Under the pieces are notes generated by a model that was not told the DNA's origin, made no database searches, and saw only the letters and a list, made by a program, of their open reading frames with translations. Both the position numbers and the translations under genes were made by a program. DNA of 64,000 bases from an uncultured Pseudoxanthomonas sp. (lineage in GTDB: Bacteria; Pseudomonadota; Gammaproteobacteria; Xanthomonadales; Xanthomonadaceae), in assembly GCA_946479745.1 (NCBI GenBank), contig CAMLGZ010000002.1:314607-378606 (forward strand), given 5' to 3'. This document shows, in pieces, positions 53,867 through 62,325 of this stretch (the first letter of the stretch is position 1; each line of letters opens with the position of its first letter).

Positions 53867-55183
53867 TCAGCCCGATATCTCCCGTATCGCCTTCACCGCA
53901 CGCTCCACTTGCTCGGGCGTGTTCACCAGACTCGGTGCCAGCCGCGCATACGTGATCGCATAGGGACTGGTGCTGGCGACGATGTTCTTGGCCAGCAAGC
54001 GCTTCACCACGTCCGCGGGCTTCATGTCCTCGACTTCGAACGACACCAGCCCGGCCGACAGCTCGCCCGACATCGGCGTGTGTATCTTCACCTTCGGATT
54101 CCCGGCCAGGCCCGCCTTGCACTGGTCGTTCAAGGCACGGATGCGCGCGGCCACGCGCGCCTTGCCCATCCGCTGGTGCATGCGGAACGCCGCCGCCGTA
54201 GCCCATTGATGGTCGTAGGCGACGAACCCGCCAGGGCTCATGCGGTCGGCGTTGTTGGGCGAAGCGATGGCGGTCTGCTTCTCCCACGCGGTGTATTGAT
54301 CAAGGTCGCTGAAACTGGGTATCAACGGACGCAGGCGGGCCCAGTTCTCCGCCTTGGCCCAAACCAGCCCTGTGCCGCGCGGGGCGAACATCCATTTGTG
54401 CGTGCCGGCGCAGAAATAATCGGCGCCCATGGTGGCGACGGTTTCATCGGTGCTGCCCAGCCCGTGCACGCCATCCACCACCAGCAACACCGGCGCGCCG
54501 GCGCGTGCGCGCAGCGCGGCGGAAATCTCGCGGATGGGCAGGCGGATGCCGCTGCTGGAATGCACCCAGGTCAGTCCCACCACGCGCGTCTTCGGACCGA
54601 TGCCTGCCAGCAATGCGGCGATCAGCGAATCGGTGCTGGCGGTGGCCGCGTCGGCGAACAGCGGGATCATGCGCATGCTGGCGCCGGCGCGTTCGGTGGC
54701 CAGGCGGATCGATTCGTGGTGGGAATAGTGATCGTGAGTGGTGCACAGCACTTCGTCGCCCTGCTTGAGCGGCAAGCCGTGATAGACCAGAGCCAAACCC
54801 GTGGTGGTGTTGGGAGTCAGGCACACCTCTTCCGCGCGGCCGCCCAGGTACTGGGCGATTTCGGTTTTCACCTGCAGCGGTACGTTGTGGGCCTCGTCTT
54901 CGAACAGTCCCTGCTCGACCACCAGGAAGGGATTGGAATCCATCGCACGCCGGTAGCCTTCGATGGCCTCGCGCACCGGCGCCGGATGGCTGGCGATGAA
55001 GAAACTGGCGAAATGCAGGTATGCCGGGTCCAGCACGAACTGGGCGCGCACGGCTTCCCAGTCGGACAGATCGGCAGGCGCCTCCGCCTGCGCGGCCAAC
55101 GCCGAAAGCAAAGCAGAAGGAAGCAGGGCGCCCGCAGCCAGAGCGGACGGGGCGGCCAGGAAACGGCGTCGGGTCAGGACCAT
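53867..55183 (-). CDS. Tat-exported class V aminotransferase-fold PLP enzyme
   Basis: A 438-residue protein with a twin-arginine signal (LTRRRFLAAPSALAAGALLPS). The fold-type-I core shows VDGVHGLG (Asp), and the PLP lysine in AGTHKWMFAPRG (about residue 270). It resembles isopenicillin-N epimerase and cysteine desulfurase-like enzymes. ATG 55183 is preferred; a TTG three codons upstream is possible, with GGGAG nearby. Substrate unknown. The gene lies upstream of the epimerase-like gene on the same strand; both are exported by Tat. Confidence 0.88.
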   Translation of the reverse strand: MVLTRRRFLAAPSALAAGALLPSALLSALAAQAEAPADLSDWEAVRAQFVLDPAYLHFASFFIASHPAPVREAIEGYRRAMDSNPFLVVEQGLFEDEAHNVPLQVKTEIAQYLGGRAEEVCLTPNTTTGLALVYHGLPLKQGDEVLCTTHDHYSHHESIRLATERAGASMRMIPLFADAATASTDSLIAALLAGIGPKTRVVGLTWVHSSSGIRLPIREISAALRARAGAPVLLVVDGVHGLGSTDETVATMGADYFCAGTHKWMFAPRGTGLVWAKAENWARLRPLIPSFSDLDQYTAWEKQTAIASPNNADRMSPGGFVAYDHQWATAAAFRMHQRMGKARVAARIRALNDQCKAGLAGNPKVKIHTPMSGELSAGLVSFEVEDMKPADVVKRLLAKNIVASTSPYAITYARLAPSLVNTPEQVERAVKAIREISG

Positions 55184-55288
55184 GTCGGACAACTCCCAGG
55201 GCAGAGAGAGACCCCATTCAAGATGCCAACGGCCTGGCGCGCGAAGAACGGACAGCGCGGTCGGTCGCGCCGACCGACTGCTTCCAGC

Positions 55289-56212
55289 CTATCGACCGTG
55301 CGCCAGCATGAAATCCAGAGCCGCGCAGACCGCCGCGACCTGTGCGGCGTTGCACTGCTCAGGAGTCGCGCGGGGGCTGTCCGGGTAAACCTCGGTGGTG
55401 GTGGTGTAGCGCGCGTCGGTGACGCCTGCGCACAGGCCGAGCCGCTTGAAGGCGTATTGGATCACGCCCGGCGAGATCACCGGCGAGCCGATGATTTCGC
55501 CCTTGGCGTCGGCCGGCGCGATGTGGGTGACCTGGGCCACCGCCGCAATCACCGCGTTCTGGAAATCGGGTTGCGGATTGTCGGTGTCGTCGACCAGATA
55601 GAAGCCGTCGGGAATTTCGCCCGGCTCGTACGGTTTGCCGTCGCGGGCGGCGAGTGCGGGGCGGAACTCGGATTCGTCAGTGTCGGTGGTTTCGTGCAGA
55701 TCGATGTGCATCGATACGCGATCGCGCAGCGGTGCGACCAGGCCCATCAGCGCGGCGGACTCCTGCGCCGGACTGTCCTCTCGGAACGAGCGGTTGGGGT
55801 CCACCGCATCCGGATTCCAGCGGTGGATCCGTTCGTAGGCCCAGGGGCTGATGCACGGAGCGACGACCAGATTGGCCAAACCTTCGTAGCGCGGCGCATG
55901 CTCTTCGAGGAACTGCAGCGCGCCATGCACGCCACTGGTTTCGTAACCGTGCACGCCGCCGGTGACCAAGGCGACGGGAAGCTCTTCGCGCCAGACGCTG
56001 CTCTTGAGGGCGAACAGCGGATAGGTATCGGGGCCATAGTCCAGGCGGCCGTACTCGACCACCTCGAAGCGCGGGCGCAGGCCTTCGACCGCACGGACCA
56101 CATCGGCGTCGTAGCTGCGCTGGCGGGCCTGCCGCGAGCGCCAGGCCGCTACTTCCGCCGGCCCCCAGGGCTGTCCGGGCGTACCGATGGGGTAGAAGGG
56201 CTGGATCGTCAT
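55289..56212 (-). CDS. M14 family metallopeptidase (intracellular type)
   Basis: A 307-residue protein without a signal peptide. Zinc ligands HxxE in GGVHGYETSG (about residue 88) and His in HIDLHETTD, with the catalytic Glu in TTTTEVYPDSP, fit the M14 carboxypeptidase superfamily. It is different from the exported M14 at 6832. It sits 105 bases upstream of the Tat aminotransferase gene on the same strand. Confidence 0.88.
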   Translation of the reverse strand: MTIQPFYPIGTPGQPWGPAEVAAWRSRQARQRSYDADVVRAVEGLRPRFEVVEYGRLDYGPDTYPLFALKSSVWREELPVALVTGGVHGYETSGVHGALQFLEEHAPRYEGLANLVVAPCISPWAYERIHRWNPDAVDPNRSFREDSPAQESAALMGLVAPLRDRVSMHIDLHETTDTDESEFRPALAARDGKPYEPGEIPDGFYLVDDTDNPQPDFQNAVIAAVAQVTHIAPADAKGEIIGSPVISPGVIQYAFKRLGLCAGVTDARYTTTTEVYPDSPRATPEQCNAAQVAAVCAALDFMLAHGR

Positions 56213-56416
56213 CTGCGCACTCGCTCTGTGGATGTCGTCTGGAGAATGCGTGGAATTTTACCATCGCGGCTGCTACGACCTTGTGCGATCTTGTGCAGCG
56301 CCAAATCGGTTGGTTCCTTCGATGGCGATCTTGTCGATTCCGCTCCCACTCGTTCGTCGTCCAGCAAGAGCATCGCTTTCTGCCTGCTCGTCCTCCCCCG
56401 TCAACGAGCTGCCTGC

Positions 56417-56647
56417 ATGTCCTTCCAAGCCTACCTGGACAATATCCAGACCAAAACCGGCAAAAGCCCTGCCGAACTCCGCGCCCTGGCCGCCAAAAAA
56501 GGTTACGCCAACCCCAAGGGTCTGCTGCCTGGGGTCAAGGCCGGCGACATCCTGGCGTGGCTCAAACAGGACTTCGGGCTGGGCCACGGCCATTCGATGG
56601 CCATCGTGGCGCTGTTGAAAGGGACCAGGAAAGAAGGCGACCGATAA
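56417..56647 (+). CDS. DUF4287 domain protein
   Basis: A 76-residue protein: MSFQAYLDNIQTKTGKSPAE, then a helix-rich region GLLPGVKAGDILAWLKQDFGLGHGHSMA, the DUF4287 pattern. Short, cytosolic, function unknown. The upstream in-frame extension overlaps the divergent gene and is not credible. The next gene begins 79 bases later. Confidence 0.85.
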   Translation: MSFQAYLDNIQTKTGKSPAELRALAAKKGYANPKGLLPGVKAGDILAWLKQDFGLGHGHSMAIVALLKGTRKEGDR

Positions 56648-56725
56648 CGGCGACGCGAATCGCTACTCCCAGCGGCCAGCAACATCGGCCACCGAACCCG
56701 ACGAATACCACCCATGGAGACAATC

Positions 56726-57076
56726 ATGAAGAACTTCCTAGCTATCTTTACCGGTTCCGCCGACGCGATGGAGCAATGGAAATCGCTCGACGCAAAGACG
56801 CGCCAGGAGCGCGAGCAAGCGGGCATGCAGGCCTGGCAGAACTGGGCCACCAGCAACGCCAAGAACATCGTGGATCACGGCGCACCGCTGGGCAAGACCA
56901 AGCGCATCACCGCCGACGGCATCGCCGACATCCGCAACGCGATGGCCGCCTACACCGTGGTCCAGGCCGAATCGCATGAAGCGGCCGCCAGGTTGTTCGA
57001 GAACCACCCGCATTTCTCGATCTTCCCCGGCGACGGCGTGGAGGTCATGGAATGCCTGCCCATGCCGGAAATGTAG
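56726..57076 (+). CDS. YCII-like domain protein
   Basis: A 116-residue protein with MKNFLAIFTGSADAMEQWKSL at the start and FPGDGVEVMECLPMPEM at the end, the pattern of YCII-related (dimeric alpha-beta barrel) proteins; it carries no clear catalytic His. ATG 56726 has GGAG seven bases upstream. Function unknown. Confidence 0.82.
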   Translation: MKNFLAIFTGSADAMEQWKSLDAKTRQEREQAGMQAWQNWATSNAKNIVDHGAPLGKTKRITADGIADIRNAMAAYTVVQAESHEAAARLFENHPHFSIFPGDGVEVMECLPMPEM

Positions 57077-57171
57077 AGAGGATAGCCATGCATTTTCACG
57101 CGGTTTAAGCACCGGGTGGCGCACATAGTGCGCACGCTCGATCCCGTACCAGCCAAAAAAGGAGATCCGCC

Positions 57172-57777
57172 ATGATCCGCAAGCACGCCGTTTCAGTGAC
57201 TGCCCTTGCCCTGTTGCTCGCCGGCCCCGTTGCTGCGCAGGAAGCCGCCGGGCCGAAGATGACGCCCGAGATGCAGGCGATGATGGAAGCGTTCCAGAAG
57301 GCCGGCACACCCGGCGCACAGCACCAGCAACTGGCTTCGACGGCCGGCACCTACGATCTGTCGGTCAAGGCCTGGCATGCTCCGGGCACCGAACCGACCA
57401 CCGATACCGGCACCGCTACGCGCAAGATGATCCTGGGCAATCGCGTGATGGTGGAGGAAGTGAACTCGCAGATGATGGGCCAGCCTTACAGCGGCCAGGG
57501 CCTGCACGGCTTCGACAACGTGACCGGCAAGTACTGGTCGACCTGGAGCGACAGCATGAGCACCGGCCTGATGGTCAGCGAAGGCACTTGCGACGCCAAG
57601 TTGGCTTGCACCTACACCGGCACCTATCACGATCCGGTGACCAAGCAGCCGCAGACTTCGCGCATGACCACCCGCTGGACCGACAAAAGCACCGAGGTGT
57701 TCGAGATGTACGGCCCCGGCTCGGACGGGAAGGAAGCCAAGATGATGGAAATCACCTACAAAAAGCGCGCGCAGTAG
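57172..57777 (+). CDS. exported DUF1579 family protein
   Basis: A 201-residue protein with a signal peptide (1 to about 22, GPVAAQE) and a DUF1579 domain (about 45-200: STAGTYDLSVKAWHAPG, ATRKMILGNRVMVEEV, YSGQGLHGFDNVTGKY). Members are predicted lipocalin-like beta barrels. It has a ribosome site AAAGGAG before the ATG. The downstream gap holds a repeat. Confidence 0.9.
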   Translation: MIRKHAVSVTALALLLAGPVAAQEAAGPKMTPEMQAMMEAFQKAGTPGAQHQQLASTAGTYDLSVKAWHAPGTEPTTDTGTATRKMILGNRVMVEEVNSQMMGQPYSGQGLHGFDNVTGKYWSTWSDSMSTGLMVSEGTCDAKLACTYTGTYHDPVTKQPQTSRMTTRWTDKSTEVFEMYGPGSDGKEAKMMEITYKKRAQ

Positions 57778-57816
57778 AGCGGCCGATACGCATATAGGAT
57801 TTCGCGCCACGCGGGC

Positions 57817-57935
57817 GTGGGAGCGACGTGAGTCGCGAAACACACACGGAACTGGCGGATTCACCGGTCGCCGGAAAGAATGGGAGCTTCGCGACCTGCC
57901 CCGAAGGAAGTCCCTTTGGGGCGCGTCGCTCCTAC
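57817..57935. repeat. degenerate REP-like element (GTGGGAGCGACG)
   Basis: A head unit at 57817-57840 and an inverted GCGTCGCTCCTAC at 57923-57935, with a related inner piece (GGGAGCTTCGCGAC). Imperfect relative of the elements at 31114, 60576 and 62102. Confidence 0.65.
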
Positions 57936-58028
57936 GAACCAGCGCCAAGGCAGGCGAAGGCTGGCGTCCTCCCTGGCCGGCTCGTATGCTTCGCGGCCAG
58001 CCACCATGGCCGTATTCTGGAGACGCCC

Positions 58029-58442
58029 GTGAGCGAGCGGACACTGTCGGGTTTCTGCCACTGCGGCGATGCAGGATGGACACTCGTGGGTGATCCGGGC
58101 CCGATCACCGCCTGTAATTGCACGTTGTGCCGGCGCTATGGAACGCTCTGGGCATATGACTACGAGAACGAACGCATTACGGTGACCGGCCCCACACGCA
58201 CTTACACACGCCGGGGCAAGCACGATCCATCGCTGGAGATCCATTTTTGCCCGACCTGCGGCTGTGTCACCCATTGGCGCGGCATGAAAGTGGACGAAGG
58301 CGGCCGGCGCCGCGTCGCAGTCAATGTCCGGCTTGCGCCGCCCGAAGACGTTGCGCACTTGGCGATCGATCATTTCGACGGCCTGGATAGTTTCGACGAC
58401 CTGCCCAGCGATGGCCGATGCGTACGCGAGATGTGGTTCTGA
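58029..58442 (+). CDS. GFA (glutathione-dependent formaldehyde-activating-like) family protein
   Basis: A 137-residue zinc protein: CHCGDAGW (about residue 9), CNCTLCRRYGT, and the last pair CPTCGC, giving two zinc sites as in the GFA/CENP-V domain. The GTG start has GGAG seven bases upstream. Despite the name, most family members are not proven formaldehyde enzymes. It converges on the MarR-GNAT gene (47-base gap). Confidence 0.88.
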   Translation: MSERTLSGFCHCGDAGWTLVGDPGPITACNCTLCRRYGTLWAYDYENERITVTGPTRTYTRRGKHDPSLEIHFCPTCGCVTHWRGMKVDEGGRRRVAVNVRLAPPEDVAHLAIDHFDGLDSFDDLPSDGRCVREMWF

Positions 58443-58489
58443 CGCCTGCGCGTCTTCGCCGGTTGCCCGAACGCGTCGGAACGATGGAC

Positions 58490-59395
58490 TTATCGATCCG
58501 GCCCGCGACTTTTCAGCCGTCGCTTCTCGAACCAATGGTCGGCGTAGGGATTGTCGTTGTATCGCGGAATTTCGCGGTAGCCGTTACGGGTATACAGCGC
58601 CTGGGCTTCCTTCAGCGTGCGATTGGTGTCCAGCTGCAGCGTATTCAGACCCATCCGCATGGCGTGTTCTTCGATCGCATCGAGCAAACGCTGCGCGATG
58701 CCGAGACCGCGTGCGTCGGGCGCCACCCACATGCGCTTGATTTCGCCCCGCTTGCGACCCGTCACCTTCAGCCCACCGCAACCGACCGCACGCCCGTCCA
58801 GGCGCGCGATCAGGAACAGCCCCGCCGGCGGCACCAGCTCTTCGGGATTGGCCGATACGGTGCGTGCCGGGTCGAAACCCGTTTCGAAGCGTTCTTCCAG
58901 CTCGCGGAAGTAAGCCTCTATGCACATGCGCGCATCCACGCTGGCAGGGTCGGCAAGCTCTATCGCCACCGCCGAGGCGCGCATCAGCCGCTCCACTTCC
59001 GCCATCGCCGCGATCATGCGCTCGCGCTGCGCCGCGCCGAGCGAGGCCAGCAGCGTGGTCGCGAATTCCTGCGAATGGCGATCGAGCGCGTCGAATTCCC
59101 GCAACCCTTTTCGCGTCAGCGCCGCCCGCCGCACCCGGCCATCGCCTGCGGCACGCTGCGAACCCACCAGGCCTTGCGCCTCCAGCGAACGCAGCATCCG
59201 GCTCAGATATCCGGAATCCAGCGCCAGCCGTGCGCGCAGATCGCGCAGCTCCGCGCCGCTCCTGCCGATTTCGAACAGCAGCCGCGATTCGCCCAACGGA
59301 CGGCCGCGGCCCAGATAGTCGTCGGACAGCACCCCGATCCGCTGCGTGACGGCCCGGTTGAAGTTGCGAACTTGCCTGATCTGGTTTTCATCCAT
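58490..59395 (-). CDS. MarR-type regulator fused to GNAT acetyltransferase
   Basis: A 301-residue two-domain protein. Residues 1 to about 145 form a MarR winged helix (ELRDLRARLALDSGYLSRMLRSLEAQGLV and RRAALTRKGLREFD wing); residues about 155-300 form a GNAT domain (LIARLDGRAVGCGGLKVTG, VAPDARGLGIAQRLLDAIE, acetyl-CoA loop RGLGIAQ). The family is known as MarR-GNAT bifunctional regulators. A palindrome covers the start codon and the -10 box, and a TTGACA lies upstream, so autorepression of a leaderless message is likely. Confidence 0.93.
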   Translation of the reverse strand: MDENQIRQVRNFNRAVTQRIGVLSDDYLGRGRPLGESRLLFEIGRSGAELRDLRARLALDSGYLSRMLRSLEAQGLVGSQRAAGDGRVRRAALTRKGLREFDALDRHSQEFATTLLASLGAAQRERMIAAMAEVERLMRASAVAIELADPASVDARMCIEAYFRELEERFETGFDPARTVSANPEELVPPAGLFLIARLDGRAVGCGGLKVTGRKRGEIKRMWVAPDARGLGIAQRLLDAIEEHAMRMGLNTLQLDTNRTLKEAQALYTRNGYREIPRYNDNPYADHWFEKRRLKSRGPDR

Positions 59396-59420
59396 TTATC
59401 TGACTTTAGTCAGACAAATG
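59393..59420. promoter_or_regulatory. operator palindrome at the MarR-GNAT start
   Basis: CATTTaTCTGACT-TT-AGTCAGAcAAATG: perfect 7-bp inner arms (59399-59405 with 59408-59414) and matching outer CATTT/AAATG, with one mismatched pair between. It contains the start codon (59393-59395) and overlaps the -10 box (59403-59408). Confidence 0.75.
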
Positions 59421-59431
59421 GATGATGTCAA
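59403..59431 (-). promoter_or_regulatory. promoter of the MarR-GNAT gene
   Basis: On the minus strand TTGACA (59426-59431), a 17-base spacer, and TAAAGT (59403-59408), seven bases before the ATG. No Shine-Dalgarno is present, so the transcript probably starts at the ATG. Confidence 0.65.
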
Positions 59432-59466
59432 TATGGGTGATGTCAATATGCATGATGTCGATGTTG
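59422..59466. repeat. three tandem 15-bp repeats
   Basis: ATGATGTCAATATGG (59422-59436), GTGATGTCAATATGC (59437-59451) and ATGATGTCGATGTTG (59452-59466). Each of the first two contains a TTGACA on the minus strand, so the array multiplies the -35 box of the MarR-GNAT promoter. Confidence 0.75.
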
Positions 59467-59530
59467 GGCGACGCAGGAGCAAGCTGCCCGGTGTCCACCG
59501 CACCAGAAGCCCAATCCAGCCCCGCGCGTG

Positions 59531-59782
59531 TCAGGGCACTTCGCAAGTCCAGATCGAACTCGCGAGCCAGAGATTGGCCCGGGTCACATGGTTGTACACC
59601 TCCTCCACCGGCGTCCCTGCTTGCGCGGTGCATTTGGCGACAGCATCGGCGCGGGCATTCTCCAGGGCGATGCCAGGGTCATAACTCTGGCCTTGTCCGC
59701 TTACGTACACCGTCGCGGCCAACACCTCGCCGGAGACGGGCAAGAGCAACGCCAAAGCAATGGCGATGGAATATTTCTTCAT
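59531..59782 (-). CDS. small exported hypothetical protein (83 aa)
   Basis: An 83-residue protein with a signal peptide (MKKYSIAIALALLLPVSGEVLAA) and a mature part with TVYVSGQGQSYDPGIALENARADAVAKCTA and a C-terminal WLASSIWTCEVP, two Cys possibly forming a disulfide. GGGAGAAC lies about 6 bases before the ATG. Family not recognised. The following 388 bases upstream (59783-60170) hold no other gene that I can support. Confidence 0.72.
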   Translation of the reverse strand: MKKYSIAIALALLLPVSGEVLAATVYVSGQGQSYDPGIALENARADAVAKCTAQAGTPVEEVYNHVTRANLWLASSIWTCEVP

Positions 59783-60170
59783 TCTCGTTCTCCCGGTATC
59801 GACACGAATGAAGTTCCATTCGAACACGGTGCACGGAGGCAGCCGTGAAAATCGGGTGATTGGATTGTAAAGGCAGTTCCTTGTTCTTTCGCGTAGGGCG
59901 CGCCGTCGAGAGAAGGTCTTCAATTGCGCTGGCGATGTGCGGAGCTCGCATCCGTTGGGCAGCCGCCATGCCGATGCGCGCAGTTCGCAAAAGAGAATTC
60001 GCAAGGGTGAACTAACGAAGAATGCAGTGTTAAATCCACGCATCCGTTTATCTTGAGATCGCGCATCTCCGTCTAACGGCGTGTGCCGCAGAATCATGAA
60101 CATGAGAATCATGGCCCGCGACTACTCCAAGCGAATAACCCCGAGTCGGAAGCGACAGGACGTAGGCACG

Positions 60171-60383
60171 ATGACCAACGAGATTGCCGGCCACATTCCC
60201 AGGATGTGGAAGCGTTCCTTGTCGGAAGACGACTTCTGGCGCTGGTTCTGCGGCGAGGCCCAGTCGGTGATGCGGAATGCGGCCGATACCAAGGAGAGCA
60301 GCCGGCTTCACGCGCGCTTGCTTGCTGCGCTTTCCCGCGCCGGATTGCCGCAACCTCCTCCGACGTTCCAGATGAAGTGCTGA
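60171..60383 (+). CDS. hypothetical protein (70 aa)
   Basis: A 70-residue frame starting MTNEIAGHIPRMWKRS, with SEDDFWRWFCGEAQSVMRNAAD and a C-terminal LHARLLAALSRAGLP. A weak ribosome site (GTAGGC) stands before the ATG; an in-frame extension upstream is less convincing. No family recognised. Since a gene remnant follows it, the region may be a degraded accessory patch. Confidence 0.5.
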   Translation: MTNEIAGHIPRMWKRSLSEDDFWRWFCGEAQSVMRNAADTKESSRLHARLLAALSRAGLPQPPPTFQMKC

Positions 60384-60413
60384 AACGGGCTCCGGTTATG
60401 GCAAGTAGCGTAG

Positions 60414-60554
60414 AAGAACCGCATCGGCCACAACAAGTTTTATTACGATGGCACCGGCATCTATTTCAACACCTACGCCAACGACGCTACGTTGAACGCC
60501 TATACGGGCACCACCACACCGGTGGACGATCACGGCGTTTCCAACACATGGTAG
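60414..60554 (+). pseudogene. remnant of an unidentified coding sequence
   Basis: A frame open from a stop at 60411 to a TAG at 60552, without a start codon or ribosome site, encoding a Tyr/Asn/Thr-rich peptide (KNRIGHNKFYYDGTGIYFN, then TYANDATLNAYTG and a C-terminal HGVSNTW). The coherent, protein-like pattern suggests the 3' end of a decayed gene, perhaps a secreted beta-rich protein. No intact copy lies in this window. Confidence 0.5.
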
Positions 60555-60575
60555 TTGCGGTGTGCGGGATCCCCC

Positions 60576-60648
60576 GTAGGAGCGACGCGAGTCGCGAAGC
60601 TCCCAATGTCGGAACCATAGCCAGTTTCGCGACTCGCGTCGCTCCTAC
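60576..60648. repeat. REP-like palindrome, downstream of flotillin gene
   Basis: Perfect 23-bp arms at 60576-60598 and 60626-60648, headed GTAGGAGCGACG. The loop contains AATGTCGGAACCA, the reverse complement of the loop in the element at 62102, so the flotillin gene is bracketed by inverted copies. Confidence 0.88.
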
Positions 60649-60670
60649 AGGGCTCCTATAGGTTCAGTGC

Positions 60671-62053
60671 CTACTCCGGTTTTTTGTCGGCGAATTTCTG
60701 CAGCAGCTTTTTGCCCTCGGGCGACTGCGCCAGACCTTCCAGCATGCTGGCGATCGCCGTGCCGCCGTCGGCGGAGAACAGGTCCATCACGCTGGACAGC
60801 CCCTTGCTGGGAGTACCGGCGTTGGAGATCACCTTGACGTCGGCCGACTTCAGCGCCTCGGCCTGGGCCGTGCCCACCGCCTGCGCAGCTTCGATATTGC
60901 GGATGCCCAGCAGATAGGTCTGGTAGCCCTGGTCGCTGCCTATCTTCTCGGCCAGCTTGATCTGCGCATCCACCGGTGCCATCAGGATCGCGGTTTCCGC
61001 CGAACCCTTCGCGTTGCCCTCCACCGCGATGCCCTCGGCGTTGCGCTTGGCCGCTTCCAGCTTGCCCTCGGCGGTCAGCACGGTCTGCTGCTTGTTGCCT
61101 TCGGCCGAGACGATGGCGACCTGCTTGGCGGCATCGGCCTGCACGATGGCCACTTCCTTGGCCTGGGCGGCGGTGATCACTGCCACCTCGCGGTTGATTT
61201 CGGCGCCACGCACGTTATTCACCTGCACCACGTCCATTTCCTTGGCCGCGGTTTCGCGCTGCTGCACCTTCACCTGCTGGGAGGACTGCTCGTTGGCCAC
61301 GCCAACGTTCTTCTCCTTCTCGGCGGTGCGCAGGCCCACTTGTTCGGCGGCCTGTTGGCGCGACATCTCGATCTCGCGCTTGGCGGCGATCTCGGCCATC
61401 TCCGCCTGGCGGGCATTGTCCGCCACCACCAACCGCGACTCGCGTTCGATGCCGGAGGTGCGCTTGGCCATGATGTTCTGGATGACTTCGCTTTCCTTGG
61501 AATCGCGGATATCCATCAGTTCGATGTTCTTGATCGCTTCCACGCCCCACCCACCCAGTTGCGGCGTCACTTCCTTGGTGAAGGCTTCGCCGAAGCGGCT
61601 GCGGTCCAGCATGATCTGGTCTATCTCGTGCGCGGCCAGCACCGTGCGCACGGAGCCCTGCACGATGGCCGTCAACTGCTCCTTGAGTTCCTCGAACGAG
61701 GCCACGCGCTGGGCGGCGGTGTTGGAATCGCTGATGCGGAAGAAAGCCATGACATGCACCAGGAACGGCACGCGCTCTTTGTCGTAGGCGGCGTAGTCCG
61801 GCAGGTCGATGGAGAAGTTGGAAACCGGCAGCGTCACCCGCACCAGGCCGATCATCGGAATCCGCGAGGGCCATTCGTAGTAGGTGTTGCTGGCGAAGCC
61901 CTTGCCGTAGGAAACGGTGTTCTTGCGGGTCTGGACAATGTGGACTTCGTTGACGGGAACCACACGGCGCAGTGCGATGGTCCAGAAGAACAGGGAGATG
62001 CCGACAAGGGCGGCCACGGCAATGGCGGCCAGCATAAGGGTGGTGCCGAGCAT
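60671..62053 (-). CDS. flotillin-like SPFH domain protein
   Basis: A 460-residue membrane protein. Residues about 3-25 form a hydrophobic anchor; the SPFH/band-7 domain follows (about 45-210: VPVNEVHIVQTRKN, FLVHVMAFFRISD, EIDQIMLDRSRFGEAF), then a long Ala/Glu-rich coiled coil (about 220-370) and a C-terminal Gly/Ser part. These are features of bacterial flotillins, which scaffold membrane microdomains and affect secretion and protease activity. Nothing next to it names a partner. Confidence 0.9.
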   Translation of the reverse strand: MLGTTLMLAAIAVAALVGISLFFWTIALRRVVPVNEVHIVQTRKNTVSYGKGFASNTYYEWPSRIPMIGLVRVTLPVSNFSIDLPDYAAYDKERVPFLVHVMAFFRISDSNTAAQRVASFEELKEQLTAIVQGSVRTVLAAHEIDQIMLDRSRFGEAFTKEVTPQLGGWGVEAIKNIELMDIRDSKESEVIQNIMAKRTSGIERESRLVVADNARQAEMAEIAAKREIEMSRQQAAEQVGLRTAEKEKNVGVANEQSSQQVKVQQRETAAKEMDVVQVNNVRGAEINREVAVITAAQAKEVAIVQADAAKQVAIVSAEGNKQQTVLTAEGKLEAAKRNAEGIAVEGNAKGSAETAILMAPVDAQIKLAEKIGSDQGYQTYLLGIRNIEAAQAVGTAQAEALKSADVKVISNAGTPSKGLSSVMDLFSADGGTAIASMLEGLAQSPEGKKLLQKFADKKPE

Positions 62054-62101
62054 GGAAGATCCTGAAGTGTGTGCAAGGACGGCCAGTATAGGGGCCCCCT
62101 T

Positions 62102-62174
62102 GCAGGAGCGACGCCAGTCGCGAAGCTGACCGTGGTTCCGACATTCGGAGCTTCGCGACTCACGTCGCTCCTAC
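62102..62174. repeat. REP-like palindrome, upstream of flotillin gene
   Basis: Arms 62102-62126 and 62149-62174, with the head GCAGGAGCG on the left and GTAGGAGCG on the right. Its reverse complement resembles the element at 60576 along its length, including the loop. Confidence 0.85.
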
Positions 62175-62325
62175 AGGCTGGCTACATTTTCGTCGCCCTA
62201 TTCCCGGTTTTGTCGGCGGTTATGGCGGTTTTGTCATGCGCGGGTTGCCAGCCCGCTCCGAGGGCCGCAATCTGCCCTCCGCCGCCGGATCCGGCGGCGC
62301 CTGTGACGCGTCTAGGAGCTCTGAG

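Noticed and set aside
53909..56647. 912-residue plus-strand open frame opposite the M14 and PLP genes
   Set aside because: It is antisense to two well-identified genes and has the composition of a shadow frame; only the last 76 residues (DUF4287) are a real gene.
59406..59633. 75-residue minus-strand frame ending in repeated HIDI motifs
   Set aside because: The repeats come from the tandem 15-bp promoter array; the frame lacks a ribosome site and overlaps the small exported protein gene.
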